DNA of 64,000 nt from Ophthalmolycus amberensis (taxonomy: Eukaryota; Chordata; Actinopteri; Perciformes; Zoarcidae): positions 505,001 to 569,000 of the forward strand of contig JAFEUB010001212.1 in NCBI GenBank assembly GCA_024529925.1, in the 5' to 3' direction. Below the pieces are notes generated by a model. That model was not told where the DNA came from. It made no database searches and saw nothing but the letters and a program-made list of their open reading frames with translations. Shown here piece after piece: positions 25,127-37,335 of this stretch (its first letter is position 1; each line of letters starts with the position of its first letter). The position numbers and the translations under genes are program-made.

Positions 25127-26283
25127 TGCCTTGAAAGAAATTTTACAATTTCAATAGTGTCTGCATTAGCTCCGTGTTCTGATGAACCAAGAGGAATATG
25201 GCAAATGAAATACATTTACATAGAGGGCACAGAGAGAGATTAGAGCCTCTACTCCCTGTCCTCCATAGTGCGATGGGGTCATCAGCACAATCACACATTT
25301 GTTTTATCACTGGGGCTTTAACCCTCCCTCTCTCTCTTGCCCTGCCACTCATAGGTGCAGACACACATTCACACAAACCGGTTGGAAGCTGATGGAGGAA
25401 TTGTTTTTGTTTTTTTTTACCTGGAGAACATTCGTATTGTGAGAGTATTGTTTTTGAGGAATAAGGGTCCTTGGAGAGCAAATGTGTTGCATCTTATATT
25501 TTCTTTTGCCTTAAAAAAGTGGGGTTGTTCAGCGAATGCCAGGGAGGACATGCAAGAAGCGGTGCCGTCAGAACCAATCCTCACATTCTGCTCATGATCA
25601 CGTCAACGTTGAGCTGAGTCCTTGTCATCTATCTCCAAGCAACGCACTTTAAAGTTTAAGTTAAAAAAACGTTCTCCAATGCACATATGATAGTTGTTTG
25701 CCCACATTGCAACATAAAGGCAGGTACTAATGGATGTAACGCACATTAGAGCCAGATTCAACTCGATGCCATCCCAGCATACCTGGATGGTTTCCCAGGC
25801 AAGCGTGCTTGTCCACCCCCGCTGTGTGGTGAAATCTCGATACAACTTGGACAGAAGGTGGCTTCAAGCCCAGTCGGTGAAAGGCACAGCGTGTCAAGAG
25901 GTTTGCAAGCTGATCGATAGCGAGCTAATTGGAAAATAGCCGCAGGAAATGTGATAATGTGGCTGTTCACTGTTACTCCGGCTGCACCCCCACACACACT
26001 CTTTTCCCGCTCTCGGGGGTCGGGTCTGGGTCCTTCAATCTATCGGTTCTCTAATAAGACTGGAACCACTGGTAGACCCAAATGAACGTCACAGCTGCTC
26101 AAATCGAGGCGCACAAAGACGTAGGGAGTGCTACCAGCACATTTGTTCACACGTTCATGCGCAAGACGAGAAACACAGCAAGACAGGCTGGTGGGGTCGG
26201 TGCTTACCGTTCGACGGCTCAAGCCGCAAGCACCAACATGCCACGCAGACATGCAGCAGTAGCATACAGGAAGGGAAGCAATC
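25127..26283. other. non-coding DNA
   Basis: No gene, tandem repeat or transposon end is recognised. Confidence 0.5.
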
Positions 26284-26692
26284 TGTCACGGTTTTGGTTT
26301 AGTTTGTTTCCTGTTTTATTTAGAATTTCCCTGCCTCTTGTGTCCCATGTTAACTTCACTTCCTGCCTTTTGTATGTTGTCCCGCCTCTGATTGAATCCT
26401 TCTGTGTCTAATTACCTGTACCTCCCCAGTGTATTCAAACCCTGTGTTCACCTGTCTCTGTGTTGGTTCGTCTGTTCTGCTCAGCTATGCGTCCCGGTAT
26501 GTTCCTGTTTTGTGGCCTTTCTGGTTTTCCTTGGATTTTTAGTTACTCCCTTCTGGACTCACCTTTGTAAGTTTTGTTTTGGACTATTCTTTATAAAAAT
26601 CACTGTTAAAATATCCTTCTGCTCCTGAGTCTACCTGCATTTGGGTCCATCCCCTGTTTCCCTTTTTGCCCCCCCACGTGACAGTTGTGACA
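26284..26692 (+). mobile_element. possible solo LTR or retroposed repeat with TGTCAC...GTGACA ends
   Basis: It starts TGTCACGGTTTTGG and ends GTGACAGTTGTGACA, so the termini are inverted (TGTCAC/GTGACA). The body is C/T-rich with TCACCTGTCTCTGTGTTGG and a CTGCATTTGGGTCC motif that I associate with a frequent fish LTR-type repeat. The flanks are CAATC on the left and AAATC on the right, an imperfect 4-bp match. No coding is present. The exact right border (26683 or 26692) is uncertain. Confidence 0.4.
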
Positions 26693-26884
26693 AAATCCGA
26701 CTGGCGGACAGGAAAGCACAAAAGCAAGGAGGAAGGGAAGCAAAGGGCATCATCGACACAGCGGAACCCATTTCAGAGTTATGGCGAAAAAAGTGCAGCT
26801 GGAATCTTACACTGACGGCCACTAACCAAACAGTGAGTTAACTCCGTAAGGAATTTGCAAACGAAAGGTAGCTTTCTCCATTTT
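26693..26884. other. spacer between two retroelements
   Basis: 192 bp between the LTR-like repeat and the L2 LINE; no feature is recognised. Confidence 0.5.
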
Positions 26885-27419
26885 GGGCCCTTTCCTCAAA
26901 GATCAAGTTGGTTCAATACTGGGGCCTCTTCTGTTCAACATCTACATGTTTCCACTAGCTCAGATTATGGAAAACAACAAAGTGTGTTATCATAATTATG
27001 CAGACGACACACAAATCTACATAACTATGTCACCAGGGGATTATAATCCCATACAAGGGCTGGGTAACTGCATTGAACAAATCAACAACTGGATGTGCCA
27101 GAATTTTCTTCAATTAAACAAAGATAAAACAGAAGTAATTGTTTTTGGTACCAAGGACGAACAATTGAAAATCACCGCTCAGCTTCAGTCACTGATGTTA
27201 AAACCCACAAACCAAGCCAGAAATCTAGGTGTAGTTATGGATTCAGACCTCAACCTGAACAGCCATATCAAGACAATTACAAAATCAGCCTATTATCACC
27301 TGAAGAATATATCAAGGATTAGAGGACTTATGTCTCAACAGGATTTGGAAAAACTTGTCCACGCATTTATCTTCAGCAGACTGGACTACTGTAACAGGTG
27401 TGTTTACAGGTCTCTGTAA
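26883..27419 (+). pseudogene. L2 reverse transcriptase palm fragment
   Basis: This open stretch holds RT motifs B to D and the Y-A-D-D active site (around residue 40). It is joined out of frame to the rest of the C-terminal region (27400-27830) by a frameshift near 27397. The encoded enzyme would have copied L2 RNA in the nucleus at the target nick. The initiating ATG is fortuitous because the true N-terminus is lost. Confidence 0.88.
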
Positions 27420-28039
27420 AAAGTCTGTCAGACAGCTGCAGCTGATTCAGAACGCTGCAGCTCGAGTCCTCACTAAGACCAGGAGGGTGGATCACATCAC
27501 TCCAGTTCTGAGGTCTTTGCACTGGCTTCCTGTCCAACAAAGAATTGACTTTAAAATCCTGCTGTTGGTTTACAAAGCATTGAATGGTTTAGGGACCAAA
27601 ATACATCTCCGATCTGCTACTACCTTATGAACCATCCCGACCCCTTAGGTCGTCTGGGACCGGTCTACTTTCTGTTCCCAGAGTCAGAACTAAACATGGA
27701 GAAGCAGCGTTCAGTTTTTCTGCTCCACAATATCTGGAACAAAGTCCCAGAAAGCTGCAGGTCTGCTGAGACCCTCAGCTCACTTAAATCAAGATTGAAG
27801 ACCTTTCTGTTTGCTGCTGCCTTTAATTGAACCACATTCAATTAATATATTAATCAATTTCCTGCATTTCTGCATTTTACTACTGAATTTTATTTCTTAC
27901 ACTGTTTCTTTAATTGTTTTTAAATCTCCTTTTCTTTTGCCTTATGTTTTGATGCTTTTAATGGTTTTATGTGAAGCACTTTGAATTACCTTGTTGTTGA
28001 AATGTGCTATACAAATAAACTTGCCTTGCCTTGCCTTGC
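26885..28039 (+). mobile_element. 5'-truncated L2-type LINE, broken reading frame
   Basis: Encoded RT motifs in order: GSILGPLLFNIYMFPL (motif B region), NYADDTQIY (motif C; the YADD catalytic pair is intact), LNKDKTEVIVFG (motif D) and RNLGVVMDSDL. After a frameshift near 27397 the frame continues KSVRQLQLIQNAAARVLTKT, LRSLHWLPVQQRIDFKIL and VYKALNG. A second shift near 27600 leads to LLLPYEPSRPLRSSG, and a later frame ends LKSRLKTFLFAAAFN near 27830. The 3' UTR (27831-28015) ends with GTGCTATACAAATAAA, and the tail is a CTTGC tandem (28020-28039), characteristic of L2. Motif A and everything upstream is missing, so it is dead on arrival and further decayed. Confidence 0.92.
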
Positions 28040-29928
28040 AATTGGTCAACGGAGGCAAAAAAAACTGTCCGAAATGTTGCTTTTGTCGTCAGGAGAAGAG
28101 TGTCGAATGAGGTGGACAAGGATTGGGACGATGATGAAACAGAAGGACTTGGGAGAACAGACAAGGGGACTGGATGCGGTGGCGCGGTGAGGGGGGAGAG
28201 AAAAGAGAGGGTCTCTTTTCCCATTTTGGACTCGGGGGATCTCCACATGTCACCAGAATCCGCTGTACTGCCAGACATGACTGACAGTGATGGGCACTAC
28301 TCCTCCTAATTCCCCCGGCCAAGCCTCTATCCCTGTGACAAGATGAGGAGACGTCGTGTCAGCTGAAGTACGTCACTCTTACTCTCCCTCTTTTCCTCTT
28401 ACTCCAATGCCGTTTGCTTGAGTTCTGTGTACCTTTTCTTTCTGTTTTTTTCATGCCTCATTCATTCCTTGATTCTTTCAGCCTCAATGTTTCTTTCTCA
28501 TTCTTGTCTTGGCCCTTTGACACCTCTCTTGTGTCTCACCTTTTTATTCTGTCCTCCTTTCTCTCATTTGGTGCTCTTTCGTCATTCCTTAGAATGGCAG
28601 TTCCGGGGTGGTTGGCACAAAAATAGAGCAGGCGGTGAACACCTGTCTGGTTTCCTAAATTATGGACCTCTCTTTGATAAGACACCATTTGTCTGAATTT
28701 GTCTGTTTTAGGACATGCCTCAGAGACGCAACGGGGCAGCAGTGCTGTCACCTTTCCTTTCTGCTGTCAACACCTTCAGCTTTAACTCTGGGTCACGACA
28801 GCTCTACATGTTCCCAAATGACACCTTTTTGGTGTCTTTTAAAGCAAAGAGAACTGGTGCAGAGCTTCATCAGATGAATGGATCTTGTGTGCGTCCAGGG
28901 AGGGTTGCTGGGCTGCAAGATCCTGACGTAGCGTATCATCAATTATTGAGACTGGTTCTAAACATAATGGTCTGCACAAGAGAGAGTAACGTCTTTTGTG
29001 CAACAGATATTACGTGAATCATTGTTCAGCACACTGCACTTTGCTGACGTGCATGGAAGGTGGTGTTGTCTGACACCATGTGAGGCCAAAAGTGTTTATT
29101 GTTAGTGTTCCAAACTGCCACACTTGAAGGTGGGGCGAAAAGCCTGCCGTCACAGCCTCCTTCGGGCTGCATCACACTCTTCCCTAATCTCCCTCCAAGA
29201 CTTGAGCTCTGCATGCCTCAGGGCCGCGTTATGTGAGAAACGAACTGGTCCGTATGACGTCTTGTCCGAGCTTGTCTGAAGGCTATTCAACCATCTGACG
29301 GGCAGTTCTCATGGAGTATACTGCCTCTTTAAGTAGTCTTGCTGCAGTGAATCACACAAACACCCACGGAGCCTGTACAACAGGGGAGGCATGCAGACTA
29401 AACTGGTGAAAAGAGGCGCATGAGAAGCAACGGAGGGGATTATTATGGCAATAAACTCCATCCTAGACTATAAACTCATTGAGCTGATGCAACAAATGAG
29501 AATCTTTGGTTTTCCTCCTTGTCAACACGGTACATGAAATGTGCTTTTTGAAAAGTGTACAACATCATAAACGGCTCAGGCTTCAGATGAGACTTCATGG
29601 GAAATATCCCAGACTACCTTTGCATTTCTATGTCCCCGACATGAGCTATAAAGCATTTTGCTCATACAGTTTGTATGTTTAAACATACTGTATGAGATAC
29701 AGTATTTGTCCCTGATTGCTTTGTTGCAAAATTGTGCGCATGAATGTACATAATGCAAACAAACTATCTATGTATGTTTGGCTATGAGTAATTGGGGATG
29801 GAAACTTGTGACGAAAAGGCAATGAAAGACAAAACATGCAATTTGAGTTAACAGTCCAAATCCAAAAGTTAAATGATTGATGCAAGCTGTACAGTAGTAG
29901 TATAGAACGTGAAAGTAAAGTCAGGGGA
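28040..29928. other. non-coding DNA
   Basis: A plus frame of about 92 codons (28031-28309) begins inside the L2 tail and continues acidic and open beyond it; it has no splice context or known motif and is treated as chance. The rest has no recognised feature. Confidence 0.45.
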
Positions 29929-30453
29929 GAAGTGCCTTAAACTTGCATTCTTTCTTCTGGCCATCAGGGTCGACTCCTCTGTTTGATAAAAGAAGTTTGG
30001 TTGTATAGAAGTCTATTAGAAAATGACCTGACTTCTCACATGAGAAGTAAACATTGTGAATATGAATTTATGGTCTCAATCGCCAGATTCAACTCTGCTT
30101 CAATACAGCATGATGTTCATTTAGTAAATCATGGTCCCATTTAGTGTAAGACAGACGAAGAAGCAGGGCAGGCTCTAGGGCGGGGCTACCTTGTGATTGA
30201 CAGGTCGCTTCCACACTTTTAAGTTTTTAGTAGATGAAAGTTAATTGTAACATTTGAGTCACCTAAAAATCTATTTTTAGCTGCACCTTTTCGTCGTCTC
30301 TGGTTGCAAAAAAAACAACAAGATGGCGATGGCCAAAAAACAAGTTGACGATGGCCAAAATCCAAGATGGCAACGACCAAAATGCCAAACTCGAGGCTTC
30401 AAATCTGTAGTCCAAAAACCTACGGGTGATGTCACTGTGACTACCTCCACTTC
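29929..30453 (+). repeat. dispersed repeat family C, copy 1
   Basis: It aligns by eye along its whole length with 61756-62435. Shared landmarks are CTAAACTTGCATTCTT-like start, TACAGCATGATGTTCATTTAG, CTACCTTGTGATTGACAGGT, AAAATGCCAAACTCGAGGCT and a GTGACTACCTCCACTTC-type end. This copy lacks the roughly 204-bp insertion seen in copy 2 and has a degraded CTCF-like core (GGCCATCAGGGTCGACTC at about 29960). It is non-coding; the minus-strand frame 30263-30835 across it is accidental. The family is very abundant in percomorph fish as far as I recall. Confidence 0.75.
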
Positions 30454-31048
30454 TTGTATACATTCTAGATATACAGAGAATCCCAGCATATATGAAAAGA
30501 TGCAACCGTCGACGATAAATGGCATACTCAACCATGAAAAAGATAAAGCAATGAATAAGTTCAGAACTAAATATATATCGAAAACACTTCACGCTCACTC
30601 CCGTAGACCGTGTTAACATGTTTTCAATTACTGAGCATACAACTTCAGAACGCTCTTGACAGTTTTCCATCAGTGAGAAGTGCATTAAGCTCTGCGTTTC
30701 CCTGTTGCCTTTTTTTTTTTTCATCACACTGGAGCCCTTATCAAGTGGGCTGCACCTTAAAAGCAGTCTCCCCTTTTCTTCTTTGACTATCTCAGCTTCA
30801 ACAACACCATTTATTTTGCTGTGAAGACAAGCCAATCTTGTTTTGTGTGTGTGTTCCCTTCCTCAAAAGCTGCCTGGCTTACCTGTATCTCCAGCTTCAT
30901 CAACCTCCTGATGAAACCCATACTGGCCCTTCCGCTGATAAGGTAAGCCAGGCAACGAGATATATCCATCATTCACCTACTTAACGCTCGCACAGACACA
31001 ATTGCACACACCTGTGAGTGTGTATGTGTGAGAGGGTGGATATGTAAG
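30454..31048. other. non-coding DNA containing a nested hairpin
   Basis: A T10+ run lies at 30711-30721. The only structural feature is the hairpin at 30871-30954, listed separately. Confidence 0.5.
30871..30954. repeat. nested inverted repeat (13-bp outer stem, 7-bp inner stem)
   Basis: TGCCTGGCTTACC at 30871-30883 pairs perfectly with GGTAAGCCAGGCA at 30942-30954. Allowing one bulged base, pairing extends five more pairs inward (T then TATC against GATAA). Inside, TTCATCA (30896-30902) pairs with TGATGAA (30909-30915) around a 6-base loop. The transcript of either strand could fold as a stem with an internal hairpin. It may be an RNA structure, a tiny MITE or chance; no target duplication was found. 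Confidence 0.6.
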
Positions 31049-31089
31049 TGTGTGTGTGTGTGTGTGTGGTGGTTGGTGGGGGGGGGGGG
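31049..31089. repeat. (TG)n followed by 12-bp poly-G
   Basis: TG dinucleotides at 31049-31068, then GGTTGGT and G12 at 31078-31089. Confidence 0.95.
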
Positions 31090-31250
31090 TTATACTATAA
31101 CAAGATTAGGATTAGAAATGTGAATGAAATCTCACCCTCTGCTGCCACCCAAGTAATCAAACAGCCTCAAACAAAAGAGAAGTTCATTTAGTGCCACTAA
31201 TTCCTGCTTGGTGGCTTCACAGCATTGCAGTCTCATTATTCTATCCCATC

Positions 31251-31267
31251 CACACACACACACACAC

Positions 31268-31302
<35 letters not shown>
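31251..31302. repeat. (CA)n microsatellite
   Basis: CA dinucleotides with one CT interruption at 31267-31270. Confidence 0.95.
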
Positions 31303-31304
<2 letters not shown>

Positions 31305-33059
31305 TGCACAAAACCTCATAAATTGGGTTGTGGGACTGCTGCCAAAGCGGAGCCTGGGTTCAGCTGGGTAGTTAATCATCTCCTATAGCATGTAATTCTT
31401 GTAAACAATGTTTGTTTGCAGCACCAAGAGAACGCAAGATCCCCCCCACCCCCCCAAGGCTCTAGTTAGCTGTGATGTGGCTGCGCAGTAGTTTGTGTGC
31501 AATAGGGCCAAAGGTCGCAAGGTGTTCATAATTGACTCCCTGCCCCAAGTAGGAGTGGAAGCATGGCAAATAACTCGCCGGGGGAGGGGGGGAATCGGTC
31601 GTCATGGCGGTGCTCCTGGGGGGGGGGGGGGGGGTTGCAGTGGTGTAGAGTGTGAATATGAACAGAAATAATTACGCTCAGAAGAAGAGTGTTGACGCTT
31701 GTGTGGGCAGGTGTGAATGCAGAGTGTTGTTGCGTCCCATCTGTGCTTCCAAAACCGTGTAGAGCAGCGGACCTTTCGACTGCGTATAACCCGCTTCGTC
31801 TCAGCGCCGCCGCGTTAAAACCCGCTGAGACCCCCTGAATGATGCAATTTCTTCTGCATCTCCTGGTCGTTTTTGTCCACCGGTCACTGTGTACACAAGG
31901 TCATTGTATTGAGCCTACACTCCCCCCCCCCCCCCTCCACCTGTTTCTGAAATGGCTGTTAAATCAATGGGAACAAATAAAATTAAGCTCCTGGGCTGCT
32001 CGGAGGACCAAATGATCTTTCTGTGATTAATAACACGCTGTAAACGCGTCTGCGCTGGGCACATCACATCAGAGAGTATTTCCTTGCCTCGGCTTGTTTC
32101 CTCGGGGTAAGACTGAGAGAATAAAGCTGTGGTAATGGTGTTTATCTGGGTAGGACATTGAAACAAGAACAAATGGTTTTGTTTGTACAGATGTATATGG
32201 TACTTTCAGAGACAAAACTAAAAAAGTGATGATGAAGTTTGAGCTTTCGAGTCTTGTCACGCAAGTCACGCAGCTTGAAGATGTCAGGGCAAGATTCAAA
32301 TGTTAATGTTAGGGAGTTAAGAAGTCAAAATACTGTGCTACATCTAGCTGAAACTGATCTATACAACAAGCTCAATGTAACACTTTGCGATGTTACATAG
32401 TGATGTTAAGTCCGATACTACAGCCCTGAGGCTCATCTCAAAAATTGCGATGAATGATGTCTGGACCACTGAGCTTGCTTTCCATGTGGGAAAATCAGGT
32501 TGTGACATTTGAAGTGTTTTACAGCAGTCTTTATGTCAGCTCAAAAAGATCAGTGGAAGTTCACGCAGACTCTTTGTGGGTTTTTAGTTAGCGGTTCAGT
32601 TGGATAGCATCAGCGTATGAATTTTAATAAAAAGAGCCAGCGAGAACGAGAGAGTTTGTTCTCAGACGGGGCAACATTCTGTGTTATTATATTAATGAAG
32701 CCATTTATTTCTGATACTGCCAAACAAATTAACAAGACATTTTTCTGCATCTTGCTCAGGAAAAACATTGCTATAATCAAATGGTAAAATAAGGTACATC
32801 AGGTTTCGGCGGCACAGACTTGAAGTGTTAATTTATTGTTGGTTTGATCCTTTTCTAGGCTTTGGAGACACCAAGAGAATTATTAAAATATCACCAGCCT
32901 TGTCCTTTCATTTAATAATGTAACGATGTAGCTATTGATAGTACGTTTTATTTTTATTTTCACAGGTTCTTCCCTCACCCAACTTTCCTAGTTCCAGTGC
33001 TTGCTACGTCCTCAGCAGTTGGCACTCAATAATAATACATCGTTGGTGCCGAAGCATGT
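31303..33059. other. non-coding DNA with poly-G/C runs
   Basis: G17 at 31618-31634 and C14 at 31922-31935. No gene or transposon is recognised. Confidence 0.5.
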
Positions 33060-33225
33060 TTGTGCCAACCGTGAGAATTCCCTGCCAAGGCTGAATCATG
33101 CAGAGCCTAGTCAAGCTATGTTGGATTGCTTTTTAGGAAAATTGCCCGGGGCGTGATTAGCGCTCTTTATCATCATAAACCATTCTCCTCTATGCATTTG
33201 TTATAGTGCTTAGGAAACAAGAACT
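33060..33225. promoter_or_regulatory. candidate conserved non-coding element
   Basis: Complex A/T-balanced sequence with GTGATTAGCGC, TGAATCATGC (AP-1/Maf-like half) and ATGCAT motifs and no repeat character. Enhancer status is suggested only by composition. Confidence 0.2.
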
Positions 33226-34744
33226 GAACAAGGCATTAGTTGCCCTGTCGTCCAGGTGGAAGATGTACGACTTTGGGCGTTTGGCCATGAAGCCCACTTA
33301 TTGTTCCCGCAGCAAGGCAGGTTTCAAAGGCATTGGTTGAAAAAAAAGTACAGGGCGAGCCAGAAAAAAGCCAGGCGACAGCAATGAGTCCAGTATTTAA
33401 TACTTGGACAACACTTATATTGATGCATGGGATAAAAAAAAAGGAGTGTAGCCATTTCCAGAAGCTCACAGAGCAGAAGACTTGACAGAAGAGTCGGGAT
33501 ACCTCGTTAGTGATGCTTGAAACTTAACTACTCAATCTGTAAAGCTCATACACGGATTTTCTCTCTCTTCCTGTCTTAAAAATACCATCATATTTATCAC
33601 GTCATTAAATCAGAATGTTCTTTTTTAAAATGTATTTTCACAACATCTGATACTGCCGCTGGTTGCCAAGAGACATGGCAGCACAAGAGCCTGTGGGTTG
33701 GGCCCCGTGAGGGCTGAGAGCCAATGTGGCCGAACCACCACCCAACGTGTAGTTTGCTTCTTTTTTTTTTATGCCGTAGAACCTCTCTCTTTCTGCAGCT
33801 GCACAGATAGGTCATTGTCTTTTATTCATAAGGGCTACACTAACTTTGATCTGGTTTTGCATGTGCAGCGTGTGTCGGATTGAGATGGAGGGAGAGTGGA
33901 TGGAGCGACTGCGGTGGAGGCGGAGTGGGACATTTTCCTACTGGCCAGACACCCTAACATATCCCCGTGCCTCTTTTCTACGCCCCTCAGTTCCTCCGGG
34001 CCCGGAGCGCTTTCTATTATGCATGAGTGTCATAACCAGTACAGTCAATCTGCTGGCCACAGACACAGAGCAGACCCGACAGCTGAATGGGGGGGGGGGG
34101 GGGGGGTCATTTGATATACAAAAAGGAAACACAGACTGTAGTAGGTTTCTTTTAACAATAGTGACGAGCGCCAACTTGAAGCTGGGGAATTTGAATCCCT
34201 GAATAGTCATGGTTGCCATGCTAAGCCCTGCTCCCCTAGTTACTCTTGTTGTGCTGCTGTAGTTTTCCAATGTAGCACCACATTTATGTAGTAAACAGTG
34301 TTAACGGTGGCAGATTTACCGCTCAAAATGTTCCATAGTTTTGTTAAACAGTGGGCCTTTGATTTTAGACGGAGGTAGACGAAAACCTTTTTTAAAAATG
34401 TATACATATGAAAAGGCTTTGCGATTAAATACAGAGTGGCACAAAGCCGTCAACCCATTCCTGATTTGGAAACTTGAATAGCATTGAGCCATCACTAATG
34501 TTATTAGTAGCACCTGTGCTTTTCCTTCTATGACAAGCTAAAACGTGTGCGGCGAAAAAGGCATATCCGATGCTCGATAGCCCCCAGGAAGTTTAGTGAA
34601 TGGTCAATTCATCTCAAGTACACAACAGAGCATTGTACAAAAAGCCAGAACGCATGGCTTCATTTGTTTTAATTGAATGTCTATAATACAGCTTTAAGCA
34701 TTGAGTCTTGTTTCCGCCTCCATTGATTCAGTTTAAAAACACTA
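33226..34744. other. non-coding DNA, longest poly-G run
   Basis: G18 at 34089-34106. The frame 33846-34202 runs through the G tract (polyglycine) and is artefactual. Confidence 0.5.
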
Positions 34745-34950
34745 AGTGTGGCCCCGGTCATAAATCCTGTGCGTTTGCCTACCTGTGCTGTGGTGGGGCC
34801 TAAGGAGAGAAATGGTTTTATTCTCTGCTCTAAGCTCAGGCCCATTTATTAAGGTGTGTTTATCATTCATAGTGACCCAGGTTAAGTGTCCTGAGAATTA
34901 TATTTAAGGCTGCGGGTCCCAGTTGGCAATTAAGTACAATTCATTACAGC
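34745..34950. promoter_or_regulatory. candidate conserved non-coding element
   Basis: Dense A/T-core motifs (CATAAATCC, CATTTATTAAGG, GGCAATTAAG, TTCATTACAG) in complex sequence. It resembles developmental enhancers in style; not testable here. Confidence 0.2.
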
Positions 34951-37159
34951 AGACACACGGGCCCTACAGGGGAAAATGCAAGAGCCACCATGGCAAAGCA
35001 CTGTAGCAAGCAGGGGGAGAGGGAAACCGATCTGGGAGAGAGAGAAGGGGGAAATGTGAGATTGATATAAAACAGCAGGGATATGTGTAGAAGAGGCCGA
35101 TTGTTTGTGTAGAGTGGGGTGCGTATCGAGGAGGGGGAAGAGTGTTAAATATTCAAAAAACAAGACAGACTCGGATCAGAAAGAAGAGCGGGGCTGTATT
35201 TACCAGAGCAGCCTCACCTGATGGTGTGGTCCGTCAGCGGTGGACCCTCCACTCAGAGAGAATTTCATGCCTTTCATTTGTTGCATTTTAACGTTCTGCG
35301 TGTGAGATGCTCCGGTGGTTTCTTGCCCTGCAGGGTCGTGCTCCAATGCTGATGCTTTTTTAGATATGCGACCCCTAGCTGGTAAGGGCGGACAGTTCAA
35401 AAGGCTTTTTTTTTAAGTTTAAAATACGAAACGCACCTAAAGCACTTGAGCTAACTCAATTACTACTTTAGAGATGTATTGATTTACCTTCAGTGCTGTG
35501 GTATAAACTTTGTTTCGTGTTTTGAAAGTAATAATCCGACTTTTTTATCTAGAAAGAAAGGTGGGGTGCTACTCTCTGTGGCTACATTACGTAACACAAT
35601 TGTACAGATCCTACATTTTTTTTTGTATTTGCTGACTCACGCAGCCAGGATTGTCAGAGCACTTTTAATCTTATTTGTCACGTATTCTGAGTCTGGCGCC
35701 GTGCGTGTTGTTTATCCAACAGGCACAGCAGCCTGGAAGCGCACTTCCTGCCATCTGAGGTGCACTTTGCATGTTTAGTGGTTGGAGAGATTATAAATCT
35801 GAATATGTGTGGCTTCGGTGTTACGGCAAATGCACTCAGAGAGGTCACAGACGAAATCATCACTGTTGTTGGCTGCATTTTGCTTGTTCTGGATTGATGT
35901 ACGGATTTGTAGATGAAGAGATGACATCAATGCTCCTCCCAGAAAAAACTGACAAGAAGTTTAATTTCAATTTTAAACCTATAACTCTATAACTAAAATG
36001 TTTCCAGATCTGTTGGAATGAACACTCAAGTTCTTAATTATTTACATTAGTCACTTCTGTTGATTCATGTGCGATGGCAGCTGTGTTAAATATAACAGCC
36101 AATCTTAAAGTTGATATTACCGTCCAAGGTACCGTAGGAGTTGGCCTTGAAGTTGGTCTCGAAGACACCCGAGGCGCAAAGTCGTCTCGCGCACCATTCC
36201 CAAATGCAGTCCCACATTCAACGTAATACGAACGGTGCCGCGGGTGTGAGGAGCTATTCATTTCACTCAGAACGAAATCAATGACATCGAGCTCCCTTTG
36301 GAAGCCGTACTTCATTGTGTACGGAGCGCCTTATTGCACCAATCCAGCCCCAAAGTAAACAAAGCCTTAAAAATGAAGAAAAATCTTAATTCAATACAAG
36401 CCTTGTTCGTTTATTCATTTCACAAACGTTTTCTGAGTTATTTGAATGCTCCATTGATCTCATTGTGAACAGGTTTCAGTATATTCTCAGAGCCTTTTTT
36501 CAGAAGCGTTGTTCTTGTAAAACGTACTCACCGAGCCTCCCTCGTCTTTGCAGATTCTTCAAAGGCCCTTTTGGGTGATTGTGAAAATATCACTGCATGC
36601 ATTATTGTGGGACAGAATTCTTTTTAACCATACAGTTCATAAATACGGCGCTACTCATGAATGTTACTTTAAATACCTGTTTTTCCAAACTCCTCCTCAA
36701 TCTCTCCCGTCCTCCTTTTGATTATTTCTTCCTTCCGGCTTCTCATTGCCATAATTATTCATTCATTGGGCTTTCTCATTGCATGCACGTTGGCTAAGCG
36801 TTGCTATAATCAGGTTTTTGATGGAAGGCATTTCCCCCCGTAATCCAGCAGAGCGTATGCCAGGTTTCACTCCGGGTCTTTTCTTATGGGAGCAGAAGAG
36901 GCTGTGCCTCTGGAGGCTTAGCATTCTTAATCTCAATAGCTTTTTGCCTTTTTTTTCTGCTGCCGCTGTTAACACCGCATGGCCCCTGTACAAAATGATA
37001 CACAAAGCAGACGGTGTTTGTTTTTTCCCTATAGGTGAATGCTCTGCTGATATTGTAATATAGCCTTAGTAGATGTTTCTTCCTGTCATATGTAAGGAAC
37101 AAAGTAGCGAACATGAGTGAGAGTCTATGCTCGCAGCTCTTTAAGGCTCTAGTTACTTT
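34951..37159. other. non-coding DNA
   Basis: No exon, repeat or tandem array is recognised. 36720-36830 has clustered ATTA/TAAT cores (CATAATTATTCATTCATTGG) and might be regulatory. Confidence 0.45.
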
Positions 37160-37335
37160 TTGGCACAATGGTGCATTGAGCTAAATGCTAACATCAGCGT
37201 GCTAAAACGCTGACAGCGACGATTAACAATGCTGCTCACCATTTCAGTTTAGTGTGTTAGCGTGCTAACCTTTGCTAATTAGCGCTGAACACAAAGCACA
37301 GCTGAGGCGGATGGGAATGCCATTAGTTATGCAGC
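37160..37335. repeat. dispersed repeat family B (GCTAAC-rich)
   Basis: AAATGCTAACATCAGCGTGC, GTGTTAGCGTGCTAACC and CTAATTAGCGCTGAACACAA followed by AGCTGAGGCGGATGGGAATG are landmarks of a common percomorph repeat. It is non-coding and its limits are approximate. Confidence 0.55.

Noticed and set aside
28031..28309. 92-codon plus-strand frame ending in an acidic tail
   Set aside because: It starts inside the L2 LINE tail; no known motif and no splice support.
30263..30835. 190-codon minus-strand open frame
   Set aside because: It runs antisense through a non-coding dispersed repeat; the second copy of that repeat does not keep the frame.
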